Part shown: in pieces, positions 36,656-45,604 of the stretch
Numbering within the stretch: position 1 is the first letter of the stretch
Layout of the letters: every line of letters begins with the position of its first letter
DNA from: Anaerolineae bacterium
Lineage (GTDB): Bacteria; Chloroflexota; Anaerolineae; Aggregatilineales; Phototrophicaceae
Assembly (NCBI GenBank): GCA_022821805.1
Contig: JAJECX010000024.1
Span: 1-64,000, forward strand
Direction of reading: 5' to 3'
DNA: 64,000 bases
The notes under the pieces: generated by a model
What the model saw: only the letters and a program-made list of their open reading frames with translations
What the model was told of the DNA's origin: nothing
The model's database searches: none
Made by a program: the position numbers and the translations under genes

Positions 36656-37322
36656 TTTTTCTTGCCAGCGCTGCAGCCCGGCGCAGCTCCTCAATGCCCG
36701 CGGCGATTCCCTTCTCGTGCCGAAAAACGCAGGTGCCTGCTATCGCGATTGTGGCGCCCGCATCCTCCGCGATTGATATGGTCTCCGCATTGATGCCGCC
36801 GTCGACCTCAATCTCGATTTCGCTGCCGCTGCTTTCGACCATCGCGCGCAGTTCGCTGATCTTTCCGCTCATCCCGCTGATGAAGCGCTGCCCGCCAAAG
36901 CCCGGATTCACCGTCATCACATTGACGATTCGCACCATACCAATAACTTCGCGCAGCGCCGACGCTGTCGTATGCGGATTCAGCGCCACGCCAGGACGGC
37001 AGCCGGCATCGCTTATCTGATCCAGGACGCGATGCAAATGAGGGCAGGCTTCCAGATGAACGGTGATGAAATCAGCGCCGCTGTCGGCGAATCGTTGCAC
37101 GAATCTGTCCGGCTCGACGATCATCAGATGCACATCCAGTGGAATCGTAGCCAGCGTTGCCAAGGCTTCGACAATTGCCGGACCCATCGTGATATTGGGA
37201 ACGAAGCGCCCGTCCATTATGTCGATGTGGATGAGATCGGCCCCCGCATCTTGCGCCTGCGTCACTTGCTCGCCCAAGCGTGCGAAATCGGCGGCCAATA
37301 TCGACGGAGCGATCTTTATCAA
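36642..37322 (-). CDS. rpe: ribulose-phosphate 3-epimerase
   Basis: A 226-residue TIM barrel of the pentose phosphate pathway, interconverting ribulose 5-phosphate and xylulose 5-phosphate. Motifs: IAPSILAADFARLG, HIDIMDGRFVPN, DVHLMI, MTVNPGFGGQRF and VDGGINAET. I start at TTG 37322 because GAGGG lies eight bases upstream; TTG 37337 would add five residues. It leads the operon into fakA, overlapping by 14 bases. Confidence 0.94.
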   Translation of the reverse strand: MIKIAPSILAADFARLGEQVTQAQDAGADLIHIDIMDGRFVPNITMGPAIVEALATLATIPLDVHLMIVEPDRFVQRFADSGADFITVHLEACPHLHRVLDQISDAGCRPGVALNPHTTASALREVIGMVRIVNVMTVNPGFGGQRFISGMSGKISELRAMVESSGSEIEIEVDGGINAETISIAEDAGATIAIAGTCVFRHEKGIAAGIEELRRAAALARKNDRR

Positions 37323-37413
37323 TTCGCTCGCCCTCAATTGTTTCGAACTTCCGATAAACTCGCGTCTATGATCTTACAGTTTACTCGACGCTATCGCAAC
37401 GGCGTCGGCGAAG

Positions 37414-38517
37414 CTAAGCGCTCGCGTCCCCCTGCCGCAGCCCCCTTGAATCAATCGGCGAGCGCCGCGTCACCACGGTGATCAGTTGCCCGCAGCCAGC
37501 CTCGATATCGATGCCGCGGCGGACGCGGACGGTGCTGCCCACCCCATATCCGCTTAATATGCGCGAGAAGCTCTTTATGGTGGCTTTTTGCGCCGGGACG
37601 CCCCCATAGTTTCCCGTTGGATTCAAGGGGATGATATTGACATGACAAAGCAGCCCGGAGAGCAATCGCCCCAGCCGATGCGCCTCATCGGCGGTGTCGT
37701 TTTCGCCGGCGATGGCCGCCCATTCAAATGTTATCCGCCGATTTGTTTGCTCGACATAGTAATGGCAGGCATTCATCAGTTCGTCTATCGCCCAGCGCCG
37801 GTTTACCGGCATCAATGCCGAACGCCGGGCGTCATCCGTTTGGTGCAGGCTGACAGCCAAATTGACCTGCAAATCTTCGTCGGCGAAGCGGCGGATCTGC
37901 GGCGCCAGCCCAACCGTGCTGACCGTGATGTGCCGCGCGCCGACTCTCAGTCGCGTCATCAGCTGTCGAACCGCCTCCAGAGAAGCATCGTAATTGTGGA
38001 AGGGCTCGCCCATGCCCATGAACACGACGTTGCTTAAGCGCTCGCCACGCGCCGCCAGTTCGCGCGCGAATACCATCGTCTGCTCAAAGATTTCGCCCGC
38101 AGTCAGGTTGCGTCCGAAGCCCATCTGTCCCGTCGCGCAAAACACGCAGCCCATGGCGCAGCCCGCTTGCGATGAGATGCAAGCGGTCATGCGCGCATCA
38201 TCGTAGGGCATCAGCACCGATTCAATCAGTTGACCATCTCGGAGGCGGAAGATTCGTTTTTCGGCGCCATCGCGGCTTTGCTGCATTGCAACCAATCCGA
38301 GACTGCCTAGCGTCGCCGTTGCCTTCAATTTGGCAATCGTCGCGCGGGGCAAGTTGGTCATCGCCTGAAAGCGATCGACCCGTTGCGTATACATCCAAGT
38401 CCAGATTTGCTTGGCGCGGTAGCGGGCTTCGCCAAGCCTGGCGACAAAATCGCCCAGCTCTTGGCGGTTCAAGTCATACAGATTTACCTTCGGCTGATCA
38501 GTGGCGGCCGCATCCAT
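37414..38517 (-). CDS. rlmN: 23S rRNA (adenine2503-C2)-methyltransferase RlmN
   Basis: A 367-residue radical SAM enzyme that methylates A2503 of 23S rRNA and A37 of some tRNAs. The cluster-binding CxxxCxxC is Cys120, Cys124, Cys127 in AGCAMGCVFCATGQ. The N-terminal helical domain, GMGEPFHNYD, LNPTGNYGG and the C-terminal catalytic Cys region (IEAGCGQL) match RlmN. It follows the CPBP protease gene by ten bases. Confidence 0.95.
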   Translation of the reverse strand: MDAAATDQPKVNLYDLNRQELGDFVARLGEARYRAKQIWTWMYTQRVDRFQAMTNLPRATIAKLKATATLGSLGLVAMQQSRDGAEKRIFRLRDGQLIESVLMPYDDARMTACISSQAGCAMGCVFCATGQMGFGRNLTAGEIFEQTMVFARELAARGERLSNVVFMGMGEPFHNYDASLEAVRQLMTRLRVGARHITVSTVGLAPQIRRFADEDLQVNLAVSLHQTDDARRSALMPVNRRWAIDELMNACHYYVEQTNRRITFEWAAIAGENDTADEAHRLGRLLSGLLCHVNIIPLNPTGNYGGVPAQKATIKSFSRILSGYGVGSTVRVRRGIDIEAGCGQLITVVTRRSPIDSRGLRQGDASA

Positions 38518-38527
38518 AATTCGACTC

Positions 38528-39382
38528 TCAAGCGCGCAGCAAGCGCAGAAGCAGAAAGGGAAGAAAATTGTATGTCGCGTGGCAGATGATTGCTGCGCTT
38601 GTGCTGTAGCGTATTCTCACCAGCCCGAAACCGAGTCCGACGAAAAACAGAACCAGCAGCGCCGGACTCAAGCCGTATTGCAGATGTACAAGCGCAAAAA
38701 CTAGCGACGAAATACACAAACCAAATACAGGCTGCAAGGCGCCGCGAAAGAGAATCTCTTCGCCGGTAGCGGCCAGTATCGCTACAATCAGGGCTGCTGG
38801 CAACGAACTCTGCAGGAGGACAATTAGCGGACGCGCGCCCGACGCATCAGCCGATCCGAGCGATCGCAGCGCGAGCATCGCCAGCATCATTCCGACAGAC
38901 AGTAATGAGCCGAGAACCAACCCGGCAAGCCAGTCGCGACCCGTTGGGGGACGCAAGCCAAGCCGCTGCAAAACCGCCCGCCAATCGCGGCGCAGTAACC
39001 AACCCACGCCCAGCGCCGATAGCGTGATGTAGATGAAAGTCACCGCCGTGAGATTGAAGAGCAAGCCGCCCAAATCAGTCCCGAAGAAGGTTTGCTCGGG
39101 ATCGCCGCGCGACGACAGCAACTGCCCGCAGTTCCAGGTTAGTTGCGCCAGCAAGAGCAGGGCGGCGGCGCGGTGAACCGGATTGCGTCGATCGAAACTC
39201 GGTTGCTGAAAAGGATTGAGTCGAGTTACCAGCTCGTCAATAACCGTCCACAACAAGTCCAACTGAGTGAGCCCTAGGCTAAGCAAGGCGGTCAAACGTT
39301 GGCTTTGCCGCGCGCGCCATTCATAATTCGCCGCCAAGATTAGCAAGAGGCCGTAAAGCAGGGCTGGGAGACTTAAGTACAT
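38528..39382 (-). CDS. CPBP family intramembrane metalloprotease
   Basis: A 284-residue protein with about eight membrane segments. The CPBP (Abi/CAAX-like) active-site motifs are intact: GEEILFRG, the His in FALVHLQYG and the His in IICHATYN. These glutamic proteases act within the membrane. It heads a two-gene unit with rlmN. Substrate unknown. Confidence 0.9.
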   Translation of the reverse strand: MYLSLPALLYGLLLILAANYEWRARQSQRLTALLSLGLTQLDLLWTVIDELVTRLNPFQQPSFDRRNPVHRAAALLLLAQLTWNCGQLLSSRGDPEQTFFGTDLGGLLFNLTAVTFIYITLSALGVGWLLRRDWRAVLQRLGLRPPTGRDWLAGLVLGSLLSVGMMLAMLALRSLGSADASGARPLIVLLQSSLPAALIVAILAATGEEILFRGALQPVFGLCISSLVFALVHLQYGLSPALLVLFFVGLGFGLVRIRYSTSAAIICHATYNFLPFLLLRLLRA

Positions 39383-39466
39383 TCGGGCGTCCGCTTCCGC
39401 AGTAAGCAGCTAGTCTAGCGGAGAAGGCTATTCGCTTCAATCCGTATGAACGTAGGCATCGCCATG

Positions 39467-39495
39467 TTGACAGCCGATGCCCGCTATGTTAGGAT
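39467..39495 (+). promoter_or_regulatory. promoter of the tRNA-Ser pair
   Basis: A perfect TTGACA (39467-39472), a 17-bp spacer and TAGGAT (39490-39495) lie 33 bases before the first tRNA gene. Confidence 0.6.
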
Positions 39496-39528
39496 GACGC
39501 TCGCCGCATCGCAACTTTTTGAATTGTT

Positions 39529-39615
39529 GGAGAGGTGGCCGAGTGGTTTAAGGCGATGGTCTTGAAAACCATTGTACGGTTCTCCGTACCGCAGGTTCGA
39601 ATCCTGTCCTCTCCG
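39529..39615 (+). tRNA. tRNA-Ser (anticodon TGA)
   Basis: The acceptor stem GGAGAGG pairs with CCTCTCC (39608-39614). The anticodon loop CTTGAAA gives TGA for UCN codons. A long variable arm (GTACGGTTCTCCGTACC) and GGTTCGAATCC T arm mark a class II tRNA-Ser. CCA is not fully encoded (GCC follows). Confidence 0.96.
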
Positions 39616-39648
39616 CCTTAACCGCATTTACAGTAGAATACCGATAAC

Positions 39649-39739
39649 GGAGAGGTGCCAGAGTGGTTGATTGGGGCCGCCTGCTAAGCGGTTGTACCTG
39701 TTAAGGGTACCGCAGGTTCGAATCCTGTCCTCTCCGCCA
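39649..39739 (+). tRNA. tRNA-Ser (anticodon GCT)
   Basis: Acceptor stem GGAGAGG/CCTCTCC, anticodon loop CTGCTAA giving GCT for AGC/AGU codons, a long variable arm (GTACCTGTTAAGGGTACC) and the GGTTCGAATCC T arm. Here the 3' CCA is encoded (39737-39739). It lies 33 bases after the first tRNA-Ser and is probably co-transcribed with it. Confidence 0.96.
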
Positions 39740-39875
39740 TCAATTTCATGCGTCACGTTCCGCTAAGTCGCCATCGCGGCAGCCATCCCGCCTGTGATCT
39801 CCTTGGTTACGTATCCACATGAACGCTTAGTTTTCCCCGTAAGCGCTCATGATTTGCTGCGCTTGGAGACAATAT

Positions 39876-40295
39876 ATGAGTGAAAGAATCACAGTTGAAG
39901 CGCTCGTCAATCGTGAACGAAGCGCTGTCTGGAAGCTCTGGAACGAGCCCAAGCATATCACGAATTGGAATTTCGCCTCCGACGATTGGTGTTGCCCCCG
40001 CGCCGAAAATGATCTAAGAGCAGGCGGCAGACTTTGCAATCGAATGGAAGCCAAAGACGGCAGCTTCGGCTTTGATTTCGAGGCGATTTATGATGAAGTG
40101 GTTCACGAAGCTAGAGTCGCTTACACGATGACCGATGGGCGACAAGCGGAAACGACCTTCGAAGACCGAGGAGACAGGACCCAAGTAAGGACGATATTTG
40201 ACCCCGACGGCGAAAACCCGGCGGAAATGCAAAGAATGGGCTGGCAGGCGATTCTTGACAACTTCAAGCAATACGCTGAGTCCGCCCAAATATGA
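39876..40295 (+). CDS. SRPBCC (AHSA1-type) domain protein
   Basis: A 139-residue single-domain protein. RITVEALVNRERSAVWKLWNEPKHITNWNF opens the helix-grip fold, followed by DLRAGGRL and a C-terminal helix GWQAILDNFKQYAE, the AHSA1 pattern of a ligand-binding cavity. ATG 39876 is used; the upstream frame to 39849 adds nine unrelated residues. Such proteins bind hydrophobic ligands; function here unknown. Confidence 0.86.
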   Translation: MSERITVEALVNRERSAVWKLWNEPKHITNWNFASDDWCCPRAENDLRAGGRLCNRMEAKDGSFGFDFEAIYDEVVHEARVAYTMTDGRQAETTFEDRGDRTQVRTIFDPDGENPAEMQRMGWQAILDNFKQYAESAQI

Positions 40296-40469
40296 ATTGG
40301 ACCGAAGCGTAAGACCGAAGCGAGAAAACGTTCGCGTCTTCGCGCCAGCGATCGGTTCCACGTTTGCGGCATCCCTGCGCCAAAGAACTGGTTTGATGAA
40401 TATCGGCGATAAGCTGTATAATTGCGTAGCATCGAAATTCATCGGGAACGCCTACGGGAGGCAAAGCCA

Positions 40470-41219
40470 ATGAACAGTCCGATCAGACGCGGTCGCTTCA
40501 TACTGGCATGGCTCGTCGCCGGCATCGCTGTCCTGCCGCTGTCGGCGGCGGTGACCTACATTGTCTTGGTTGCGGCTAGCCCAATGTTTGACTTTTTCGA
40601 CAATTCGTTGCATTCGCATATAGCCGACGATCTTTTGCTTGCCCTTGCGATCTTCTGGTTGGCTAACGGATTCTGTATCGGATTCCTGCAGAAAGCGCTC
40701 GTGAAACGGTACTTGCACGTCGAACTCGGAAGTTGGAAAGTGTTCTCCGTGCTTGGCGCATTGTTGGCTGGCATCATCGCTTATCCTTGCCTGGATGGTA
40801 GTTGTGCGCCGTCACAGCTCTATGACTTTAGCTTCGCCCCTGATCTACATATGCGCATAGAGTTTTCAGTTATCGTTGCCATATATCTGACAGTTTTTTC
40901 TATTGTGCAATGTCTCGCGCTGAATCGAATTGCCAAATGGAGCTGGCGCTGGGTCGCGGCGCACCTCGGGTCTCTACTTCTTTCTGTGCTCGTATCCATG
41001 TACGCGCAAAACTCGTCGGACGCGGTGTACTACGACGCGATACTTTCTCTGGCGCTATGCGTGCTGGTCATCACCCTGTCCACGGGCATCGTAATGCTGC
41101 GCATGCTTTCTTCGCCGCGCCGCGCAGCCCAGGGCTCTCACGACGAATGGGCATACCAGCCGGCGCCTGTCGAAACGCCGTTGTCTGCCGAACGCTCTGT
41201 CTGGGATGACGCCGTTTAG
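40470..41219 (+). CDS. integral membrane protein, unknown
   Basis: A 249-residue protein with about six hydrophobic segments, and a polar C-terminal tail of about 30 residues (from SPRRAAQGS). ATG 40470 follows a good GGGAGG ribosome site; the longer open frame from 40422 is not hydrophobic. I do not recognise a family. The anmK gene begins 21 bases later, so it may be co-transcribed with it. Confidence 0.7.
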   Translation: MNSPIRRGRFILAWLVAGIAVLPLSAAVTYIVLVAASPMFDFFDNSLHSHIADDLLLALAIFWLANGFCIGFLQKALVKRYLHVELGSWKVFSVLGALLAGIIAYPCLDGSCAPSQLYDFSFAPDLHMRIEFSVIVAIYLTVFSIVQCLALNRIAKWSWRWVAAHLGSLLLSVLVSMYAQNSSDAVYYDAILSLALCVLVITLSTGIVMLRMLSSPRRAAQGSHDEWAYQPAPVETPLSAERSVWDDAV

Positions 41220-41240
41220 CTAGCGCCATTGCCACGCGCC

Positions 41241-42413
41241 ATGATCGTTATCGGCTTGATGTCCGGCACCTCCGCTGACGGCGTCGATGTCGCCATCTGC
41301 GAAATCCGCGGTCGTCCCGGCGATATGACCGTAGATCTGCTTCACGGCGATACCTTTGAATATCAGCCGGAAATGCGGCGCCGCATCTTCTCTTGCTGCG
41401 ACCCCAGCGATAGCCGGGTGGATGAAATTGCCACGCTCCACGTTGACCTAGCCGAGGTATTCGCCGCTTGCGCGCTGGCCGCGCTTCAAAAGGCGGACAT
41501 GAGGCTCGAGCAGGTCGACCTGATCGGCTCACATGGGCAGACCATCTGGCACAATGTCTTGCCGAGCGGGCAAGTAAATGTATCGTTGCAGATCGTTGAG
41601 GCGGCGGTGCTCGCCGAGCGCACGGGCATCACGACCATCAGCAACTTTCGCGCGCGCGATATTGCCGCCGGCGGGCAAGGGGCGCCGCTGACCAGTTATG
41701 TCGACTGGCTGCTGTTGCGGCACGCGACAAATTGGCGCGCCGTCCAGAATATCGGCGGCATGGGCAATGTGACCTTTCTTCCCCCGCTCGCCGATGAGAC
41801 ATCGCAACCAGTCGCCTTTGACACCGGTCCCGGCAACGCGCTGCTGGATGTCGCGGTCGCAAATTTCTCCGACGGTGAAATGAAATACGACCGCGACGGG
41901 CGTTTCGCCAAGCAGGGAAGAGTGAACGAGGAATGGCTGGACGAGCTTCTGCGTCATCCCTATTACGAGCGCGGTTATCCCAAGACGACCGGACGCGAAA
42001 CATTCGGCACGGCGGCGGCGCTCGCGCTGTTGGAAGAAGCGCAAAATCGCGGCTTGCAAGCGGCTGAAATCATCGCCACGCTGACGGCGCTGACCGCCAC
42101 CAATATCGCCGAGGCCTATCGCCGCTTTGCCCCGGCGACCATCCATGAAGTGATTCTCGGCGGAGGCGGCCGGCGCAACCCGGTTATGGTCGGCATGCTT
42201 CGCCAGTTGCTCGCGCCGGCGACGGTCATGACGCACGAAGACGTCGGCATGGATAGCGACTTCAAGGAAGCCTTGGTTTTCGCGCTGCTGGCTTGCGAGA
42301 CCTGGCAGGGCCGGCCGGCTGCGCTGCCCGCATTCACCGGCGCGCGCAACGCTTCCATTCTGGGATCGATCACCCCCGGAATGAACTACCCCGAGCTAAT
42401 GCGCCGCGCCTGA
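41241..42413 (+). CDS. anmK: anhydro-N-acetylmuramic acid kinase
   Basis: A 390-residue kinase that opens and phosphorylates 1,6-anhydro-MurNAc during cell-wall recycling. Motifs: IGLMSGTSADGVDVAI at the N terminus, SHGQTIWH, NIGGMGNVT, FDTGPGNALLD and VILGGGGRRNP. ATG 41241 is chosen; TTG 41229 would add four residues. Presence of anmK implies peptidoglycan turnover products are reused. Confidence 0.95.
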   Translation: MIVIGLMSGTSADGVDVAICEIRGRPGDMTVDLLHGDTFEYQPEMRRRIFSCCDPSDSRVDEIATLHVDLAEVFAACALAALQKADMRLEQVDLIGSHGQTIWHNVLPSGQVNVSLQIVEAAVLAERTGITTISNFRARDIAAGGQGAPLTSYVDWLLLRHATNWRAVQNIGGMGNVTFLPPLADETSQPVAFDTGPGNALLDVAVANFSDGEMKYDRDGRFAKQGRVNEEWLDELLRHPYYERGYPKTTGRETFGTAAALALLEEAQNRGLQAAEIIATLTALTATNIAEAYRRFAPATIHEVILGGGGRRNPVMVGMLRQLLAPATVMTHEDVGMDSDFKEALVFALLACETWQGRPAALPAFTGARNASILGSITPGMNYPELMRRA

Positions 42414-42516
42414 CGCTAAACCCTCGCTCCGCGGACTGAAACCGGTCTCTCGTCAAAATCTCATGATATGCTGGGAAATGACGCGCGGTTCATCGCAAAA
42501 GGTTGAGGACCATTGA

Positions 42517-43512
42517 ATGGGCGACCTCATATCGAAAGTACAAGCGTTGATCAGCCGCTGGTGGTCGACCCGCAGCCCGGCGACGCGTGAATTGCCTGTG
42601 GTTTTGCGAACGGCGCTTCACAACTTCAGCCGCTACAGTTCGCGTGAATCGGCGGCGCTGGCATTCTACGCCCTGTTCTCGATGTTTCCCTTGACGCTGA
42701 TGCTGGCGGTTCTGATCGGAGGCTTGCTTGAGCCGGAGGCGGCGCAAGAGCAGGTCGCCAATGGCATCCGTTTTTTCTTGCCGGAAGACGAAGCCACCGT
42801 CGCCTTCGTCCGTGATATCCTGGGTGAATCGCTGGAACAGTCGCGTTCTTTTGGTTTCGTCGCAATTCTGGCGATCATTTGGTCGTCGCTGAGTCTCTTC
42901 TCCAACCTGACCGCGTCGCTGGACGAGATATTTGCTGTGCCAAATGGTCGCAATATCTGGAAGCTGCGCATACAAGCGGTCGGCATCGGCTTGGTGATGG
43001 TCTTTCTGGTGGTCGCCTCCTTCCTTACCTCCGGCGTCTTGCGCTTGCTCTCTGTACTCTTGCTGGATCAACCGAGCCTCTGGCTGCTGATCGGCATTCG
43101 CTTTCTTCCTTTTGGGCTCGATGTGGTCATATTCTGCCTGATGTTTCGCTTTGTGCCGGCGCGCTACGTTCATTGGGATGCCGTGTTGCCCGCCGCCATC
43201 TTCGGCGCTATCGGCTGGGAGGTCGCCAAAATGGCTTTTGCCTTGTTCCTGGGCACGGTTGCCGGCTTCCAATTCATCTACGGCGGTATCGCTACCGTCA
43301 TAGTCTTTTTGTTTTGGGCGAATCTGATCGCCGCGATATTCTTGTTCAGCGCCGAACTTTGCGCTCGGATGAACGAGTGGATTGACCGTCAAGGTTCGCT
43401 AGCGCCGGAGGCTAGCCGAACCGTCAGCATAGCGATCCGCGAGGGGCAGATCCAGGTTCGTCTGCCGGAAAAAGCCGGGGGCCTGCGAGCCGAGAAGGGC
43501 TTCTTTGACTGA
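42517..43512 (+). CDS. YihY/BrkB family membrane protein
   Basis: A 331-residue protein with six membrane segments. The signature SRESAALAFYALFSMFPLTLML and the later IFGAIGWEVAK and FIYGGIATVIVFLFWAN segments are typical. Long annotated as ribonuclease BN in error, the family is now viewed as a membrane transporter or envelope protein of uncertain role. A polar tail of about 45 residues follows. Confidence 0.92.
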   Translation: MGDLISKVQALISRWWSTRSPATRELPVVLRTALHNFSRYSSRESAALAFYALFSMFPLTLMLAVLIGGLLEPEAAQEQVANGIRFFLPEDEATVAFVRDILGESLEQSRSFGFVAILAIIWSSLSLFSNLTASLDEIFAVPNGRNIWKLRIQAVGIGLVMVFLVVASFLTSGVLRLLSVLLLDQPSLWLLIGIRFLPFGLDVVIFCLMFRFVPARYVHWDAVLPAAIFGAIGWEVAKMAFALFLGTVAGFQFIYGGIATVIVFLFWANLIAAIFLFSAELCARMNEWIDRQGSLAPEASRTVSIAIREGQIQVRLPEKAGGLRAEKGFFD

Positions 43513-43623
43513 GGCAGACGCGAGCGATAGCGCAGATCAGTCAATCTACATGGATAAATCAGTTCTGTTGCGATACACTAGCGGCTGCTGGCGGCGCCCA
43601 GCGGAAAGCGAGGCATTTGTCAA

Positions 43624-44163
43624 TTGGACCTCCTGGACGGCTTTCCTTTTGAGTTGGAAGACTTCAATCCGGAAGAAGATTTGATCACCTCCGAAGTGGT
43701 CGAGCTTGATATTGGCGCCGCCGATCGCTCGATTGCGCGCCGCGCCAGCCTGCAGATTCTTTACGAATTGGATACGACCGATCATGATGCAGCCGCCGTT
43801 CTTGAAGTACACTTCGCAGAACGCCCGGAGGCCTACGCCGTGCGCCAGGTCATTCGCCGGCTTGTGGGCGGTGTGATCGCCCACCGAGAGCCGATCGACG
43901 CCATTCTGCAGGAATACGCGCCGGAGTGGCCCATCGATCAGGTCGCCGTTGTCGACCGCAATATCTTGCGCATGGCGGTATTCGAACATTTGCTGCAAAC
44001 CCGAGAAACGCCGATACCGGTGATCATCAATGAAGCGGTGCGTCTGGCGCAGCTTTTTGGCGCCGATCACTCGCACAGTTTTGTTCACGGCGTCTTGGGC
44101 GCAATCACGTCGGAAGCCAAGCAGAGCTTTGAAATAGCGGTCGAAGAGGTGGATGGCGCATGA
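43624..44163 (+). CDS. nusB: transcription antitermination factor NusB
   Basis: A 179-residue protein. After a 35-residue acidic N-terminal extension, SIARRASLQILYELD, AVVDRNILRMAVFEHLL, PVIINEAVRLAQLFG and SFVHGVLGAI are the NusB helical motifs. With NusE it binds boxA RNA in rRNA leaders. The start is TTG and the true N terminus could be shorter. Its stop overlaps the tat gene start (ATGA). Confidence 0.93.
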   Translation: MDLLDGFPFELEDFNPEEDLITSEVVELDIGAADRSIARRASLQILYELDTTDHDAAAVLEVHFAERPEAYAVRQVIRRLVGGVIAHREPIDAILQEYAPEWPIDQVAVVDRNILRMAVFEHLLQTRETPIPVIINEAVRLAQLFGADHSHSFVHGVLGAITSEAKQSFEIAVEEVDGA

Positions 44164-44732
44164 ATGTATTTGGCGTCGGCGCTTGGGAGTTGGTGGCGAT
44201 CTTGCTGATTATGCTGGTGTTCGCCGGTCCCAAGCGCATGATTCACTGGTCCTATGTCTTGGGCCAGCATGTATCGAAGTTCCGCAAGATCTGGTCTGAA
44301 ACGGTCGACCTGGTGCAAAAGGAGTTTGATGAGGCCGGCGTCGACATTAAGCTGCCTAAAGAGCCGCCGACGCGAAAAAATCTCAACCGTTCGCTGACCG
44401 ACGCGGTGAAACCGATGACGAAGCCGGTTCAAGATTCACTGGACGAAGTCAAGTCTGATATGAATGCGCTGCAGGAAGTCAGCGATGAGCTGAACGAAAA
44501 GAAACCGAAGTCAGCATCCGCCGCCGCCAAGCCGGAAGCGCCTTCAACCGCGCCTGCAGTGAAAATGCCACAGAAGCCCGCCAAGCTCAAACCGCAGAGG
44601 ACCAGTGCGCCAAGAGAGCGGGCGGAGCCGGTCAAGTTGGGAACCTGGAGCGGCGAATCGCCGGACAATACCAGCGACAATGGCAGCACAGTCGATTTGG
44701 GCACATGGTCGAATTCGGCTGACGGCGAGTAG
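44160..44732 (+). CDS. twin-arginine translocase subunit TatA/TatB
   Basis: A 190-residue protein. One short N-terminal membrane helix (WELVAILLIMLVFAGPKRM), an amphipathic helix (HWSYVLGQHVSKFRKIW) and a long, low-complexity Lys/Pro/Ala tail match Tat A/B proteins. The tail contains two KLGTWS/DLGTWS repeats. It lies eight bases before tatC and overlaps nusB by four bases. Tail length suggests TatB, but only one A/B gene is present here. Confidence 0.9.
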   Translation: MNVFGVGAWELVAILLIMLVFAGPKRMIHWSYVLGQHVSKFRKIWSETVDLVQKEFDEAGVDIKLPKEPPTRKNLNRSLTDAVKPMTKPVQDSLDEVKSDMNALQEVSDELNEKKPKSASAAAKPEAPSTAPAVKMPQKPAKLKPQRTSAPRERAEPVKLGTWSGESPDNTSDNGSTVDLGTWSNSADGE

Positions 44733-44740
44733 GGTGACAA

Positions 44741-45514
44741 ATGGCTGAGCAGCCCGAGCAGGCGGAATTCGAAGATGGTCATGAACTCCGTATGGGGTTT
44801 TTTGAGCATCTGGATGAACTGCGGCAACGGCTGACCAAAGCGGTCTTTTCGCTGGTCGTCGGCACTGCGGTCGGCGTTTTCGTCGCGACGCAAGTTCTGG
44901 TTTTGCTGCTGGAACCCTATTGCGCAATCGTTTCCGACTGCGAATTGGTAATCCTCGATCCAACCGGCAATATTCTGATCTATTTCAAAGTCGCCTTGAT
45001 GGTCGGCGGCATCCTGTCTATACCTTTGGTCACTTACCAAATGTTGATGTTCATCTTGCCCGGCTTGACGCGCAAGGAAAAGCGCTACGTTTTGCTTTCG
45101 ATCCCGGCGACGACCGCGTTATTCATTGTCGGCGTATTCTTCGCCTGGAAAATCCTGATGCCGCCGGCGCTCGGCTTTCTTCATGGATTCCAAGCGGAAA
45201 TATTCGAGCCGGAATGGACCGCCGACGGTTATATCAGCTTTGTCACCTCGCTGCTATTTTGGATGGGCGTCGCATTCCAGACGCCTCTGATCTTCTTCAT
45301 CATCTCCTTGATGGGCTTGGTCAGCGCGCGCACCTTGGTACGGCAGTGGCGCATCGCCATCGTAGGCGCCTCCATTGCCGCCGCGCTGATTACGCCGACG
45401 ATCGACCCGGTGAATATGTTTCTGGTCATGGCGCCGCTATTGGCCCTCTACGCGCTGAGTATCGTGCTGGTCTTTTTCGGGCGCAAAATGTCCGGCATTG
45501 ACAAGACCGACTGA
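44741..45514 (+). CDS. tatC: twin-arginine translocase subunit TatC
   Basis: A 257-residue, six-segment membrane protein. FFEHLDELRQRLTKAVF is the family's N-terminal motif, with the conserved Glu that contacts the twin-arginine signal; LPGLTRKEKRYVLLSIPATTALFIVGVFFAW and the final TPTIDPVNMFLVMAPLLALYALSI follow. With TatA/B it exports folded proteins. It is the last gene of the nusB-tat run. Confidence 0.96.
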   Translation: MAEQPEQAEFEDGHELRMGFFEHLDELRQRLTKAVFSLVVGTAVGVFVATQVLVLLLEPYCAIVSDCELVILDPTGNILIYFKVALMVGGILSIPLVTYQMLMFILPGLTRKEKRYVLLSIPATTALFIVGVFFAWKILMPPALGFLHGFQAEIFEPEWTADGYISFVTSLLFWMGVAFQTPLIFFIISLMGLVSARTLVRQWRIAIVGASIAAALITPTIDPVNMFLVMAPLLALYALSIVLVFFGRKMSGIDKTD

Positions 45515-45604
45515 GTGTCCACTGACGCAACCTCAATGGCTGTGCTAAAATGTCCGCGTTTTGCTGGCTTTAGAATTGCGTCCTTGTATCTTGCGGAGAG
45601 ATGA

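Noticed and set aside
39529..39739. tRNA duplication
   Set aside because: The two genes share acceptor and T arms but have different anticodons (TGA and GCT) and variable arms; both are normal serine tRNAs.
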